NCBI RefSeq assembly: GCF_014356525.2
Contig: NC_052509.1
Location: 33,627,852 to 33,691,851 of the forward strand
Direction: 5' to 3'
DNA from: Nilaparvata lugens
Lineage: Eukaryota > Arthropoda > Insecta > Hemiptera > Delphacidae
Length of the DNA: 64,000 nt
The number at the start of each line of letters is the position of its first letter. Position 1 is the first letter of the stretch. Both the position numbers and the translations under genes were made by a program. The notes under the pieces are model-generated. The model did not search any database. It saw only the letters and a program-made list of their open reading frames with translations, and had not been told where the DNA came from. Below, piece after piece: positions 21,061 to 32,504 of this stretch.

Positions 21061-21820
21061 CAAGGATAGCAACACCATTGCAAATCGTACACTACCATTA
21101 TAACGTGGACCTCACTATAGATACTCAAAGAATACTTTTGAAAAACTATGTTATAACTGTGACTGTTGCTGGCCGTTACTCTGTTTCTGAGACAAAGAGA
21201 AGCTGCTCTCAGCCACTCTATAGTTTACTATATTCTAGCTCGTTGCTTCAACTTCAAAATACATAACCTCAAACAAAAATAAACATATTGAATTTTAATT
21301 TCTTCATAAATTCAGTTCAATTGGGGTTTAGTCTTTTTTACTTAGTAATTCATTCAGAATACTAACTTATACATGTAAATGTTTTTACAAAACTAATTTT
21401 ACAATGACTGGTGGAGACTGTTTGAATTTATTGATAGAATTCGGGTAAGATTATTTACTGTATTTTACAATGTTTGATGTCAAATTTTAAATTATGATGT
21501 GATGAAACGTCAGGGCTTTAGACTTCTATCATAGTACTGTTCTGATAATATTCTCCAAAAGACGGGTAAAAACATGTAGGTATAAAGTTGTGACAATTTT
21601 CATAGTCACTATCATTTTCTGACGATTTTGTCATTATTTTTCCAAATCCAGCTCAAGCACTAGTAGAGTCCAACGTTTTTTTTTTGAAAAATCATGAATG
21701 GCTGGAAGCAAACAAATTGGGATCCAACGTCGACATACCGGTAGCGTAGTAGGCTGATCAAATATGCCTACACAAAAACACTCGAACGCGTCATGGATTC
21801 ACAACCTGATTCCAGGAGCT
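21061..21820. other. non-coding
   Basis: The first 100 bases copy part of 19450-19560. The rest has no recognised coding or repeat structure. Confidence 0.35.
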
Positions 21821-21951
21821 GTTGAAATAATAATATTAATAAACTTTCTGCCCATAAAGTGACCATGCAGGGCATGCTCACAAGAGACAAGTCAGGAGAA
21901 AAACATGAAAGGCAAAAACCACCAGCGGACATCACAGTGCCAAAATTAGTC

Positions 21952-23913
21952 AAAAATATCTACTCACCAGTGCACTGTCACATTCAAAGAATTCGTTAAG
22001 TGAGTAGAAAGGATTCTCCTGCAAGAAGTGCTTCAACCTTCGCTTTAGGGCAGCCACAGGTAGACTCCTCACTGAAATGGGCAGCTTATTTATAATCTTT
22101 CATGGCAGGTAGACCACACTGGATTGCGTCCTCCCCAACCTGCAGTATGGGAGATCCAGCCTTAATCTGTTTCGAGTGCCGTACTCATGGGAGTCTCCCC
22201 TGACAGGCTGGACCTCCAGGTCACCAAATGCATTCACAGCAGATCTGAAAATATACTGGCCATAAACAGTTAGAAGACCCTCTTGTATAAACAGTGGGCG
22301 GCAATGGGCAAGGTGTCCAGCATTGCACAAGATTCCAAGTGCCCTCTTCTGCAAAAGCAGGACCCTCCTCACATGGGTAGAACTGCCCCAAAGCGTGATA
22401 CCATAAGCCATCACACTCTGGAAGAAAGCAAAATAGCACATGCGTAGATAGGCCGCGGGAACGCACCTCTTCAGACCCTTCAGTAGGAACAGGATCCTGC
22501 TCAGCCTGCAACAGACACCTTGAATATGCTTCTCCCAGGAAAGTCTCCTATCCAACATAAAACCCAGGAGCTTTACTGGAGGACAATCATGCTGCTTACC
22601 ATTCTTGAGGCTGAAAACAATCGTCTGTGTCTTTCCTGAATTTAGGATACACCTGTTTGCAGAGAACCAGTCAGCCGCTACCTCCATGGACGCCTGCATT
22701 AGTGTGCTCACATCATCCAGACTCCTGCCAACATACAGGAGGGAGGTGTCATCCGCATAACACCACCATTCTGTCCCTAGAAAGAGCTACGTCATTGATC
22801 ATGAGCAAGAAAAGCAGAGGACCCAGAATTGAGCCCTGCGGCAATCCACACACCTCACCCGTGACAGGGCCCCGTTCGCCAAAACGGCCTGTCTGCGGCC
22901 CTCCAGGTAGGAACGGAGAAGCTGCAGGGGACCACCAGTAATACCATACATGGAAAGCTTTGTTAGTAAAATCTCATGGTTGAGGGTATCAAAAGCCTTG
23001 CTGAGATCACAGAGGGTCAACCCAGCAAAGTCACCGCTCTCAAAGCTTTCAAAAATTTTTTGAAACCAAACTGGGTGGCGGCAAACAGACCGTTCAGCTC
23101 ATAGAACTCATACAATTGGCTAGCCATAACAATTTCCAGAATCTTACTCAGTATAGGCAATATTGAGATGGGCCTTTAATTATTGGGGTCCATTTTGCAA
23201 CCCTTTTTGAGAATTGGCACAACTTCTGCCAGTTTCAGCTCCTCAGGAAAAATATTTTGAGCCAGACACTCGTTTATACACTGAGTCAAGGGAACTAAAA
23301 TAAGCTTAATAATACCTTTTAAAAACCTACTCGACATAAAGTAAATGTCTTTGCTTGTAGAACTTCTGATCCCAGATGCAATCCGCAGGATGTCCTCGCC
23401 TGTCACGCTGCGCCAGATCAGTGTAGCTGGTGGCGGCTGCCTGGACTCCAGAAGAAGCTGCACAGGTGATGCTGATGTTGTCTGCGATGCAATTCTGTCT
23501 CCAATCTGCTGGATGGAGTCAATCCAGTGGTCATTGAGAGTATCCGCAGTCAGTGGAACACTTCTTGGAGCTGCAGAAGCCGTCTCAGTGCGAATGACCC
23601 TCCATGCCGCCAAACATCTATTTGCTGCTCCATTTATAAGGCTTGCATTATAGGAAAGCTTTGCCCTAACAGCCTCCCTACGATATTGATCTCTCAAATT
23701 CAGATAAGTTGCTTTGGAGAGTGTGGAGCCATCAACACGAAATCTATCATAGGACATTAGAACCAAGTCCCTGAGGTTTAGCAGGTCCTGGCTTAACCAG
23801 GGTGATGCACATTTTTTCTTCTTTGGCTGCGTCCTAAGTGAGAAGCACTCGTTAAACTCATTCAGTAGAAGATAGAAGAAAAAGAAATTTGAGCCTGCAT
23901 TCTGGAGGCTCAA
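21952..23913 (-). pseudogene. LINE ORF2 linker and reverse transcriptase, broken
   Basis: Segment 23176-23913 is the linker and RT start (PWLSQDLLNLRDLVLMSYDR, KLAEVVPILKKGCKMDPNN), ending in a stop inside the NYRPIS motif. RPISILPILSKILEIVMASQ continues in the same frame. About 20-30 residues are then lost before LTLCDLSKAFDTLNHEILL (22799-23020), which runs out of frame within the PQGSILG motif. The catalytic box is intact but in another frame (CYADDTSLLYVG, about 22740-22770). Segment 22100-22711 covers thumb and tail (FSANRCILNSGKTQTIVFSL, VKLLGFMLDRRLSWEKHIQ, YGTRNRLRLDLPYCRLGRTQ). After one more stop the C-terminus reads to about 21952. Confidence 0.86.
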
Positions 23914-23933
23914 CTAATCCTTGAACTTTCTGT

Positions 23934-24716
23934 TCAACTAATCCTTGAACAGAACCTCTCGAAATTGTTGCTCGAAATATGCCGTGTCATTGTTGGACTA
24001 AAGGCTGATAGATTGGCTGGTAAGTCACACAGACTGGAGGGGGTGGATACCTTGCAACTGATTGCCTCATGATCACTGAGAGCATAATGTCTTACTTCAG
24101 AGAAAACACCTTCACCTTGTTTTAAACTTGATGCTACATTGTCCAAACATTCCTCCAACCTTGTAGGGCAATGAACTGTGAGATATAAGTTGAGTGATCT
24201 CAGTAAATTTTCAAATTCAAGTGTCTTGTTGTCTTCCACCAGTGTATTAATATTGAAGTCCCCTCCAAGTATATAGTCAAAGCTTGGGTTTAGGGTTTCC
24301 AGAAAAGCAAATAACCCAAGCAAAGCATCATGAAAGCCGCCAAGGTTACCAGATGGTGGTCTGTACACCACAATAATATTAAGTCTTTCATGCAATAACA
24401 CAATACATGCAAATTCATACACTCCCTCCATGCAGAAGCGCTCCACATTTATATAATCAGCATTAATGCCCTCTTCAATAAAAATTGCTACACCTCCATT
24501 CTTGAGCACAGCTCGAGAGAAATCTGCCACAAGATGGAATCCATGTATTCTTATCATATTTAAGTCTCCTTTTCTCAGCCAGTGCTCTGAGAGACATAAG
24601 ATATTGTATCCATCCATTTGAGATATAGCTTCTATTTCACAAATCTTATTGCTGAGACACTGAATGTTGCAAAAAAGCATTTCAAGAGGCCTACTCCGGT
24701 TTGTAGTCATGCTCAC
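23934..24716 (-). CDS. LINE ORF2 N-terminus: AP-type endonuclease
   Basis: An open frame of 260 codons. Motifs run in the order of apurinic-like endonucleases: LFCNIQCLSNKICEIE (catalytic N), ILCLSEHWL (metal-binding E), VVYRPPSGN, LGGDFNINTL (D and N) and YALSDHEAISC (SDH catalytic pair). This domain nicks the target DNA to prime reverse transcription. All key residues seen are present. The frame ends near 23934 at a 22-bp tandem duplication (TCAAGGATTAGTTGA repeated at about 23916-23955) that shifts it out of the RT frame, so the endonuclease is uncoupled from the rest of ORF2. Confidence 0.88.
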   Translation of the reverse strand: MSMTTNRSRPLEMLFCNIQCLSNKICEIEAISQMDGYNILCLSEHWLRKGDLNMIRIHGFHLVADFSRAVLKNGGVAIFIEEGINADYINVERFCMEGVYEFACIVLLHERLNIIVVYRPPSGNLGGFHDALLGLFAFLETLNPSFDYILGGDFNINTLVEDNKTLEFENLLRSLNLYLTVHCPTRLEECLDNVASSLKQGEGVFSEVRHYALSDHEAISCKVSTPSSLCDLPANLSAFSPTMTRHISSNNFERFCSRIS

Positions 24717-24719
24717 ATT

Positions 24720-25457
24720 CTACAGTGCTGACCGTTTCGGCTTGCCTAAAAAAGGCCTTTGAGCTTTGTTTTTATCACTAGTGTTGTTATTACGTCTGTC
24801 AGGAACAAAGCTTTTTACCAACACACCCTCAGACCAGAAATCAGAATTTGAAACACATGCAAAAAATCGTTCAGCTATTGTGACCTTGAAAGAGGAATAA
24901 GTTTCATACCTTGATTTCAGCTTCACACACTCAAACTCTGATCTCTCAATTCCTGATGCTTTCAAATATGTAATCAGATCCTCTTCCTTCACCTCCGGAT
25001 GCAGTCGAGATATAAATAGTTACTTCCTTTTATCTACCGTTCTGAGCACATTTCTTTTAACAGGTTGCGTTGGCTGCTTATTGACCCTTGCCACTCCACT
25101 AGTTGTAATCGCAGCAACTTGACTAAAAAGTAGCTGTGATGAAGTCTTTTCAGTGGATACTGGTACGCAAGTAGTAGGAGTCAAAACTTTCTCAGCAGTT
25201 GGTTTGTCACTTGGTAAAATTTTTGATGAATTGTCACAAGTTATTGCATTCCTAACCTTCAAATTACACGTATCGCAGTACCACATAATCTTGCTGCCAA
25301 GATCCTGTATCTTTCGGTAATCGATTGAAGATATCTTTACACATTTTATATGGTACCAATTGGCGCAAAACCCATCACAAATAATAGCATTATTACTATT
25401 TTTTTACTACTTTTGAGCACACACCACAATTCGATTCGTTAACTTCATCCGCTGTCA
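24720..25457 (-). pseudogene. LINE ORF1, PHD-type zinc finger plus conserved C-terminal domain
   Basis: Starts at the ATG at 25457 (MTADEVNESNCGVCSKVVKK). A frame break in the A/T run near 25395 follows. The finger continues as CDGFC, WYHIKCV and WYCDTC (about 25380-25265), giving the Cys/His spacing of a PHD finger as in many insect CR1/L2-like ORF1 proteins. The middle (25020-25286) is a low-complexity linker. An in-frame TAA near 25019 separates it from the C-terminal domain (LFISRLHPEVKEEDLITYLK, YSSFKVTIAERFF). ORF1 proteins bind the element RNA, though here the domain is assigned only by motif. It stops just upstream of the ORF2 start at 24716. Confidence 0.75.
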
Positions 25458-25650
25458 TCTTGATCTTCTCACTCTTGATCATCTCACAGTGAAAGATTCA
25501 CTCCTTCCACAGCATCAAGACGCTACCATGAGTATCATAAGCATTTGATCAACCATCTAAGTTTTTACCTGCTAGGTCTATTTAGACCAGTTAGAACAAA
25601 TTCTCTCGTAATTTGTACACACTTTAAAAAAATACTTGGCAAGAGTAAGA

Positions 25651-27727
25651 GTGTGGAAGCAATATAAGGCGTTGCAACCGTTATCTGCTGCCTAGTCGTG
25701 AGTTTAAATCCCAACGGTGAGCATTGATTTCTAGAACTTCTTATTTACGATAACTTCACCACAGTCTGAGGATTGGGGAATTGTCCAACAAGGATCGGGG
25801 AGATTTGATGATCTTATCAATCACCCATACACCAAGTCCATTACCCACTGACAAGCGAAAATATTATGTAGGCTTTACTCGCAATAAAAAATTGATTACG
25901 GCTCTCTTCCTAACCTAACCTAACCCTTTTTTATTATTATTATTCTTTGCCAGCAGCCTGTGCTGTGGACTGCAGCTGAGGTTCATGCATCCTTTAATTG
26001 CAAAGCTTTTGAAATTTAAGAGATGTTGCATCATCAACTCCAGATGTTACCTTGAAAACTGTTGACCACTTTTCAATATACGGCGGTATTTCAATCTACA
26101 CTTAATTGTTAATATAATTTTTTGGCAAGTCAAATTTGGGTTCATCCAATGTGAAGTGTGACTTCATAGTCAATAAACGAGAAATGTTGAACACCGATGG
26201 CTCCACCCTACTCCGGCATTAAATATGTTAAATAGGTTGCCAAGAGATCTAACAGCCATTTATACTCAGGTTATCATAGTGAAGCTTCCGTTTTGTCCCA
26301 AGGGAATTCCTCCTTAGGAGGCTCTTAAGCTTTTCAAAGATAACGAACATGTAGCGTGGTTTCCAGAGCATTGGAGATGTGATCACTTTTAATCTTTGAG
26401 CAAACTTCCATCATTTTTCCCTTATGCAATAAGGCTCTACTTGTCCTAATGAATGTAATGTGTTTCCCTGATTACCACAATCACTTCATGGACTTAACTA
26501 TCAAATAACTATCCATTCTTGCCAAGCAGGTCGTATCATCATCTAGAATATTTAAAAAGATAGCTTACAATTATCAAATTATTCTCATATTATGCAAACT
26601 ACTATATTCATACCTAGCGCATACCTAGTGAGGGGCACTGGGCAATTATATTTAACTATATAATCTCCCGTCATGCTTTGGATATATACTCACTTGTTTG
26701 TGTCTTACTTTCTTATGACTCGTCTTCTGCAGTCCAATGACCGCGGAATTTTTTTTTTTTTGACTGTACACAAATGTGTGGATTTCATTTTTGACTGTAC
26801 ACAAATGTGTGTATTTTGTATTCAATCGATGTATTTCTAACCGAGCCTTAACATGTTTTTCCCAAGTATTGTTTTCGACTACTCATTGCAGAGATGCCAT
26901 ACACATAATAATAACCGCGGAATTGTCAACATTTATTTCCTTCTTTAGGGATTTACGAAAGATCTTCCGGCAACCGTTAACAGTCATCCTGCAATGCGGA
27001 CGAAACACTTCCAAGCCAGACACCCATCTCAAATGACAACAACCCCAAGCTGTGAGAAACCATTCTGCACTGCGGCGCTAGGTTTGAGGTTTTTGGCAGC
27101 AGGTTGAGAGAGTACGCTCCAGCAAAGGCTGGAAAATCCTCCAATTATTATTTTGAAAATGTGAGAACCGTATGAATAATAGTGTTTTAGGGGATTACAG
27201 TTCCACAATTCACTATTCATATCAAATCAACAATGCTCGATATTCCTGTTCAACAAAACAAGTAGCACATGTCACAATTTAATAAAGAACATTATTATAA
27301 TATTATTCAGTCGTATTGGAAAAAATATTTGCCTCAGTATGTACACAGAGAACTCTCCATTTTGTCTTAATTATAATAAATTTCAATATGACAAATGCCT
27401 ATTAAAGTAATATATATCATTCTAGACCCAACACATTCAATTATGATATTTCCTAGATTGAGGAACTGTCTATTTAAAAAAAATAATCTCGAATATTTCT
27501 CTGTTTTCAGTGGTGGAGCAGAACTTTTATTTAATAAAATCAAGAAGCACAACGTTTCACTACCAAAAAATGACGTTCCCTGTGAGTATATTTGTATTTT
27601 TCTATAATAAAAACTATATCATCGCAAGCTTGAAAAAGAACTTGAACATGGCTTGGATGGAATCGAAAGAAATTTCCAATATACCAAATTTAGTTTAGTT
27701 TAATTTTCGTCATATAACACTACAGAA
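25651..27727. other. 2-kb stretch without recognised genes
   Basis: Contains a short CCTAACCTAACCTAACCC run at 25912-25929 and a 31-bp-period direct duplication of TTGACTGTACACAAATGTGTG (26760-26780, 26791-26811). Small open frames here show no family motif. Confidence 0.4.
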
Positions 27728-28009
27728 TCAAGCAAAGCTTGGAAGTATATGACACGTCAAAAGAATTGAGTATAGTATTAAAAAAAAGTAATTATAAAAA
27801 AGAAGAAAATCAGAGCATCCAAAGGAGTTAAAAATAGGCTTGCAAAAAAAATGCTTACAGTTGAAGCTTTCCTCTAAACTATACGGAGATGCATCGATCA
27901 ATTTAGCTTTTATTGCATACGTAAACCTTTTTGAGCTCTCAATACATTTTATTTCAGTAGGAAGAGAGTTATAAGCTCTTAGTCCGCTATAATGTGGCAC
28001 TCTCTCCAC
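27728..28009 (-). pseudogene. LINE RT C-terminal tail fragment
   Basis: The frame reads RVPHYSGLRAYNSLPTEIKC followed by SSKRFTYAIKAKLI and SPYSLEE, the usual end of a LINE RT (an FN-LP box, a basic helix, then a Y-S-EEF end). It is cut off at the 5' side near 28010. The 3' UTR runs toward 27700 with an A/T-rich tail. Confidence 0.65.
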
Positions 28010-28225
28010 ATCAAATGCAATAAGTCAACCGAATGAGAAAACAAATAAGCTATACTGTTTTTATGTCTTTACCACTGTCCAAGGATCGGGGAATTGTTCA
28101 TGTTTTCTATTGATATTCTTATCAGTGTCGTCAGTAGTCGGTTAGGCAGATTAGCCGTGGGTGTATCTTGCACCACTACCCTCAAGGTGGTGGTATTTGT
28201 GGTCCTCAATAAACTCCGTCACTGA

Positions 28226-28432
28226 CTAGTATGGTCTTGAAGTGAGATACTTTTTCAGTTTCTTGTAGAATGTTGATCGGGAGTTTTTCAAAATGCTTGG
28301 GCTATCTGGCAGAATAAAAAAGGAAAATGAGCCTACATAAATTGGTGTGCGTTCGAATTTGTTGAGCCTGTCCTTTGGTAGGCCAATGTTTATCTTTGTT
28401 GTTTTATTGTATCCATGTTGACCATTTCTCAA
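28226..28432 (-). pseudogene. LINE RT C-terminal tail fragment
   Basis: A second, different LINE tail: GQHGYNKTTKINIGLPKDRL, PIYVGSFSFFILPDSPSI and STFYKKLKKYLTSRPY match the last 65 residues of this RT type. It is too short to place in a family. Confidence 0.65.
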
Positions 28433-28499
28433 ATTTTAGTCTGAATGTTTAGAGTTCTCTATTGAACTTCTGTGAGATTTGCTTTTCTTATCATCAGTC

Positions 28500-28829
28500 T
28501 GTAATCAATTTTTTTCTCAACGCCTTTATTCAAAGACATATTAACTGCATGTATTTTCATATTGCCGATACAGCATTGATAAAACTGTAGACGTTTATTT
28601 AGCACTTTGTCTCAAAAAACTGTTCTAGCTGAAAAATTAATAATCCATGCCACATGTAGGCCTAAAAATTGCATCAGGAGAACGAAGTTTCAAAACTATG
28701 TTTTTTCTAAACAGATGTTTTTGAGATAATTTCTTTGATGCAGCTGTTTCACATTCGCCATATTGTTATACAGAGTTTGTGAAAATGAAAATATTTTATA
28801 ATTATCAAAACAATAATACTATTATTATA
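28500..28829 (+). repeat. dispersed repeat DR-A, copy 1
   Basis: Inverted partial copies lie at 41800-41995 and 46340-46625. Shared phrases include CTTTATTCAAAGACATATTA, AACTGTTCTAGCTGAAAAA, and GATGCAGCTGTTTCACATTC. No coding. It ends exactly where the DR-B element begins. Confidence 0.78.
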
Positions 28830-29265
28830 TCTATACTAGTAGTTCTTTGAACAGTAGACCTCACGCAGTATTCTCATCCACAAGTAGGCCTACCTGATTG
28901 AAACTATAGACCTTATGGAAATACAGCAATAGACTGGCTTCTCCACACATTTGTGTAATCACTTGTCAGCTGATTTATGATGAAAAATTCTATAGTCTGA
29001 TTTTTACTCTAATATTGGCTTATGAAGAAAGTTCCTTTTTCCTTTTATAATATCCTTGAAATTCAAAATTTCCAAAAACCTTGTAGATAGGACTACGCGC
29101 AATTGAAAAAGGAACATACCTGTCAAATTTCATGAAAATCTATTACCTCGTTTCGCCGTAAGTGTGCAACATATAAACATTTAAACATTCAAACATTTAA
29201 ACATTAAGAGAAATGCCAAATCGTCGACTTCAATCTTAGACCTCACTTAGCTCGGTCAATAAATA
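28830..29265 (+). mobile_element. DR-B element copy 1, Helitron-like start
   Basis: Starts A|TCTATACTAGTAGTTC, a Helitron-type 5' end after A. It ends near a hairpin-like GACCTCACTTAGCTCGGTC. Copies: 36672-37581 (minus, longer) and 57020-57420 (plus, partial). No CTRR end is clear, so the class is tentative. Confidence 0.5.
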
Positions 29266-29379
29266 AAAATCGAGCCTCAAATTTTGACATTCAATAACTT
29301 TTTTATGTGTGCACCGAATTTGATGATTTTTTTTAGTTGTGTTTGTTATGTTCAGGAGCAGGTCTATGGCCTATCAAAT

Positions 29380-29928
29380 CAAGATCTATAAAATACAGGT
29401 CATGACACTATTGTTGTGAGCAGCCATTTTATGGGGTCCTAGTTCACCAATGTTCAAATTTATCAGCTGTTATCATTATGGATTGAACAACATAATGTGT
29501 TATTTTGTAATATTGTTCAAAATGAATTGTTTCGACAGATAATTAATAAATTGGATTCCAACTAGGAACTGAATTGTTGATTTTTAGATTCAATTGATCG
29601 GGAACTTGAAACTCGTTTTGAAATTGGCCTCGCATATTTCTGTCTTGTCCCAATGCCTTTTGAATCATAATCCTTGATTTACAAGAATAAGAAAAGTTTT
29701 TAAAAATAAATAAATGAATAATTAAAACATTTTATTATTGAAATTTCATAATTAAAAAATTGAAAACCTGAATTCACATATTATCTGAACTAGAATATTG
29801 TTTTTAAAATGCATAATTTTGTTAGGAGCAAATTGAATTGGATTGGATTTTCAAATGTACCGCCATAAAGACTCCATAAAATGGCTCCTTACAACAATAG
29901 TGTCATGACCTGTATTTTATAGACCTTG
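29380..29928. mobile_element. 549-bp TIR element, 7-bp TSD ATCAAAT
   Basis: Long inverted ends (about 50 bp, few mismatches) begin CAAG(A/G)TCTATAAAATACA and include ATGACACTATTGTTGT. ATCAAAT flanks both sides (29373-29379, 29929-29935). The interior has no coding capacity. Confidence 0.82.
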
Positions 29929-30411
29929 ATCAAATTTATGATCCGACTTCAGGACTCTTTCCTACAGTCTTTCAAAGTTTACATGTAATCCTTATGGGAG
30001 AATATTATTTGTGAGCTGGCCACACACAGAAATAAAAATCAGCTGTTATAATCATTGCATCATCCAACAGCTGTCGGTGGATCTGTTTTTCTATTTTCTT
30101 TCTACTGATTTACAAAATTTTAATTCTAATAATAAAGCCGCTGTACGAACGACGTCGAAACTTGGGTCGTAGGCCTATAACTCAAATGCTGTGAATTTTG
30201 AATATGTAGCCTACAGGAAAATCAGCAGCATGTACCATCCAATTCCCAGCAAGCTGCATTCAACTTTATCTAAAAATACAAACTGCTGCAATACAAACTA
30301 AACAAAATACAAACTAACTAAGCACATAAGAAGTCCATATTAAGATATGAATGTAAATACTGATTGTTGGATAATTTTCATAAAAATATAGTGCATCAGA
30401 TTAAGCTAAGA

Positions 30412-30735
30412 CTAAGAACACCTGACGAGGCACGGCTTGGTGATACAACAAAGTGTTGATCTTATGGAGATTGCCTTATCCTTAGACCAGGTATAGAATA
30501 GACATGCTGGGAAGTCTAGCCTCTGAAGCCAACATCTACTGCCATATCTCCATATCATGATGTCAGCATCGGATAAAAAACTTTTCTGTAGATTTTGTTT
30601 ACATTGTTTTCCATAGCTGATAGTGTCTATTTCAGATGGAAGTAAATTATTATTCATGAAAATGGTAAACTCCCTCTGAAATAGAAATAGAAAACAAAGT
30701 AAACAAACTCTGCAGAATAGTTATTTGTGCAACTA
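30412..30735 (-). repeat. dispersed repeat with GCAGTAGATGTTGGC core, copy 2, with inverted partner
   Basis: The minus-strand copy spans about 30480-30640. A plus-strand partial copy follows directly at 30665-30720 (AACTCCCTCTGAAATAG onward), so the two form an inverted repeat about a centre near 30650. Confidence 0.72.
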
Positions 30736-30737
30736 GT

Positions 30738-30840
30738 GTGCAAAGTGACAGTTTGCTGCATCGAAAGAAACGTTTACGCCCGAGCCGTAGGCTCGGGCGG
30801 AATGGCTTCTTGAGTGCAGCAGAGGAACTTTGTGCACGTA
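30738..30840. repeat. 100-bp imperfect palindrome with GC-rich core hairpin
   Basis: The core is a perfect 10-bp stem, CGCCCGAGCC and GGCTCGGGCG (30777-30786, 30790-30799), with loop GTA. Outer arms pair less well (GTGTGCAAAGTGACAG and TTTGCTGCA against TGCAGCAGAGGAACTTTGTG). The function is unknown. It could be the end of a mobile element. Confidence 0.75.
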
Positions 30841-30893
30841 TTTCACATTAAATTTTTCCTACAGTTACCATTGAATATGAAAAGTGGGTAATT

Positions 30894-31238
30894 ATGGGTA
30901 AAATGATGGCTGAAATCCATCAAATGTTTGTGTGTGTGATGCTGTTATTAATAACAACCTTAATTCATTTAAAAATTAATAATACAATTAAAGTTGAAAA
31001 TTCTCAGCCAAAGTTCTCATTTTTATCCATTCAAGAATCAGAAAAAATACAGTTAGAACAAAAAATTCACATTCAAAATACACGCCAATGGCTGATGGCA
31101 TCAAGATGGCTGAACCAACAAGCGCGCGACCTAGCGGGAAGACCTAAGTTTGTTTCATCCATCCAGCTAAAAACTTCAGAAACAGGATTCAGAAATTTAG
31201 ACTTTTCCTCAAATTACCAAGAAAAATGCTCAAAGTAA
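30894..31238 (+). CDS. hypothetical 114-aa protein with N-terminal membrane segment
   Basis: ATG at 30894 with two further methionines at codons 4 and 5. A hydrophobic segment (MFVCVMLLLITTLIHLKI, about residues 11-28) suggests a signal peptide or anchor. The rest is polar and basic (FSFLSIQESEKIQLEQKIHI, RQWLMASRWLNQQARDLAGR) with a single C-terminal cysteine, ending in TAA at 31238. I do not recognise it. A possible splice acceptor (TTTTTCCTACAG) lies 33 bases upstream. The same CCTACAGTTACC sequence occurs inverted at about 31750-31765, so the ORF sits between inverted repeats and may belong to a mobile element. Its open length is modest for AT-rich DNA. Confidence 0.4.
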   Translation: MGKMMAEIHQMFVCVMLLLITTLIHLKINNTIKVENSQPKFSFLSIQESEKIQLEQKIHIQNTRQWLMASRWLNQQARDLAGRPKFVSSIQLKTSETGFRNLDFSSNYQEKCSK

Positions 31239-31845
31239 ACTGAAAAATATTTATAAAAATAACATAGACAACAGAGAATATTTATTGTAGTATTCTTATG
31301 TTTTTTTTATTTATATGGATATTGAACGGTAATCATTTAACCTCAAAATTCGAATTTTATAATGTATATTTGCTACTTTTCTCATTGCTTGCAGTTGAAA
31401 TAATAATTATCAATAGAAAAGAACTATTATTTATTATTAAATGATGAGAATTGATAAACGATGATTATTTAATTATGATTCAGATGAACATTATTCTTGT
31501 TTTGGATTTCTAGATTGGGATTTTATCATAAATGTAGGGTAGCCATTGAAATGATTCTTATCTAAATCTATCCACAGTCATTGTTACCAACTTAATTTTT
31601 GTTTTCGTGCACTAATCCTCCATATAACCCACAAACTATTTTGTGTTGCCATGTTCCAAATCTGGAGTGCAGAAAAAAAATTTCCCACACTAGAGCAGAA
31701 AAGTGATTCTTTGCGTTCTGTAATCAGTGCAGGAATGGCCACTTTTCAAGGTAACTGTAGGAAAATGTATTTTATCCGATGCTGACGTCACGATATGGCG
31801 ATATGGCAGTAGATGTTGGCTTCATCGACTTCCAGTACTAATATA
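31239..31845. repeat. right half of the inverted cluster
   Basis: 31737-31768 is the reverse complement of 30858-30888 apart from a short gap. 31773-31845 is a plus-strand copy of the GCAGTAGATGTTGGC repeat. Between 31240 and 31737 no feature is recognised. Confidence 0.55.
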
Positions 31846-32504
31846 CAGGGTGATTCTTAATTATGTTAAAATAATTTAATACGTGATAGTAGAGCTAAAA
31901 ATAAGAAAAAAAAGTTCTTATAAACATATATATCCATAAACGATGATTCATTAGCGAGCTGTAGGCCTACAGGGTGAAAGATTTCGCCCGGAATCCAGTT
32001 ACTCTGATGAAATACACCGATGCTGAATTGTTTGGGGACTAGTTTTTGAAAAACTTATGCTAGATTCATATGGAAAAATATCTGAAAAATTGCATAAAAC
32101 ATAAAACTAGTCTGGAAGCTGTAGTGTGAGTAGTTTTTGAGAAAAAAGTTGAAATATGCAAAAAATCCAAGTAGAAAAACACAGACTTCTACGTTTGATG
32201 CTCAATAACTTTCTTTAATGACCAGTGAACAAATAATTTTTCGGAATAAAAATTGTAGAGAATTTAATTCTGAAAAGAATGATGTAAGCTGTGTGAACTA
32301 AATTTGAATAATAGTTGAATGAAATGTATTCTTATGTAGTACATTACACCACAAAAATTTGCTGTTTTATGAAGAGAGAACTAATAACTCATAGGTTGTA
32401 GCTGATTGCAAATAAAACATGGATGTAAATAACAGCTGTTCCAAAAACAGCTGATTTATTTTGTTTGAAATAAATAATTTTAAAGATATTATCAGCTGAA
32501 AATT
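31846..32504. other. unidentified repeat-like non-coding sequence
   Basis: Begins ATACAGGGTGATTCTTAA and has a second CAGGGTGAAAG at 31970, similar to the ACAGGGTGTCC start at 11380. No coding. Confidence 0.4.

Larger units (their letters stand above)
21824..25650 (-). mobile_element. near full-length CR1-like LINE, decayed
   Basis: Reading right to left: 5' UTR (upper limit uncertain, about 25.5-25.65 kb), ORF1 with PHD finger, ORF2 with endonuclease and RT, 3' UTR, and a short (ATT)n-type end near 21824-21845 preceded by AAAGTTTATT. It is the only LINE here with both ORFs. Frameshifts, stops and an RT deletion show it is inactive. Confidence 0.85.

Noticed and set aside
25912..25929. CCTAACCTAACCTAACCC as insect telomere repeat
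   Set aside because: Only about three units, with no array. Similar CCTAACC words are common in the 17-21 kb repeats.
26776..27036. 86-aa ORF as a gene
   Set aside because: No motif, no splice or promoter support, and it overlaps a small direct duplication.
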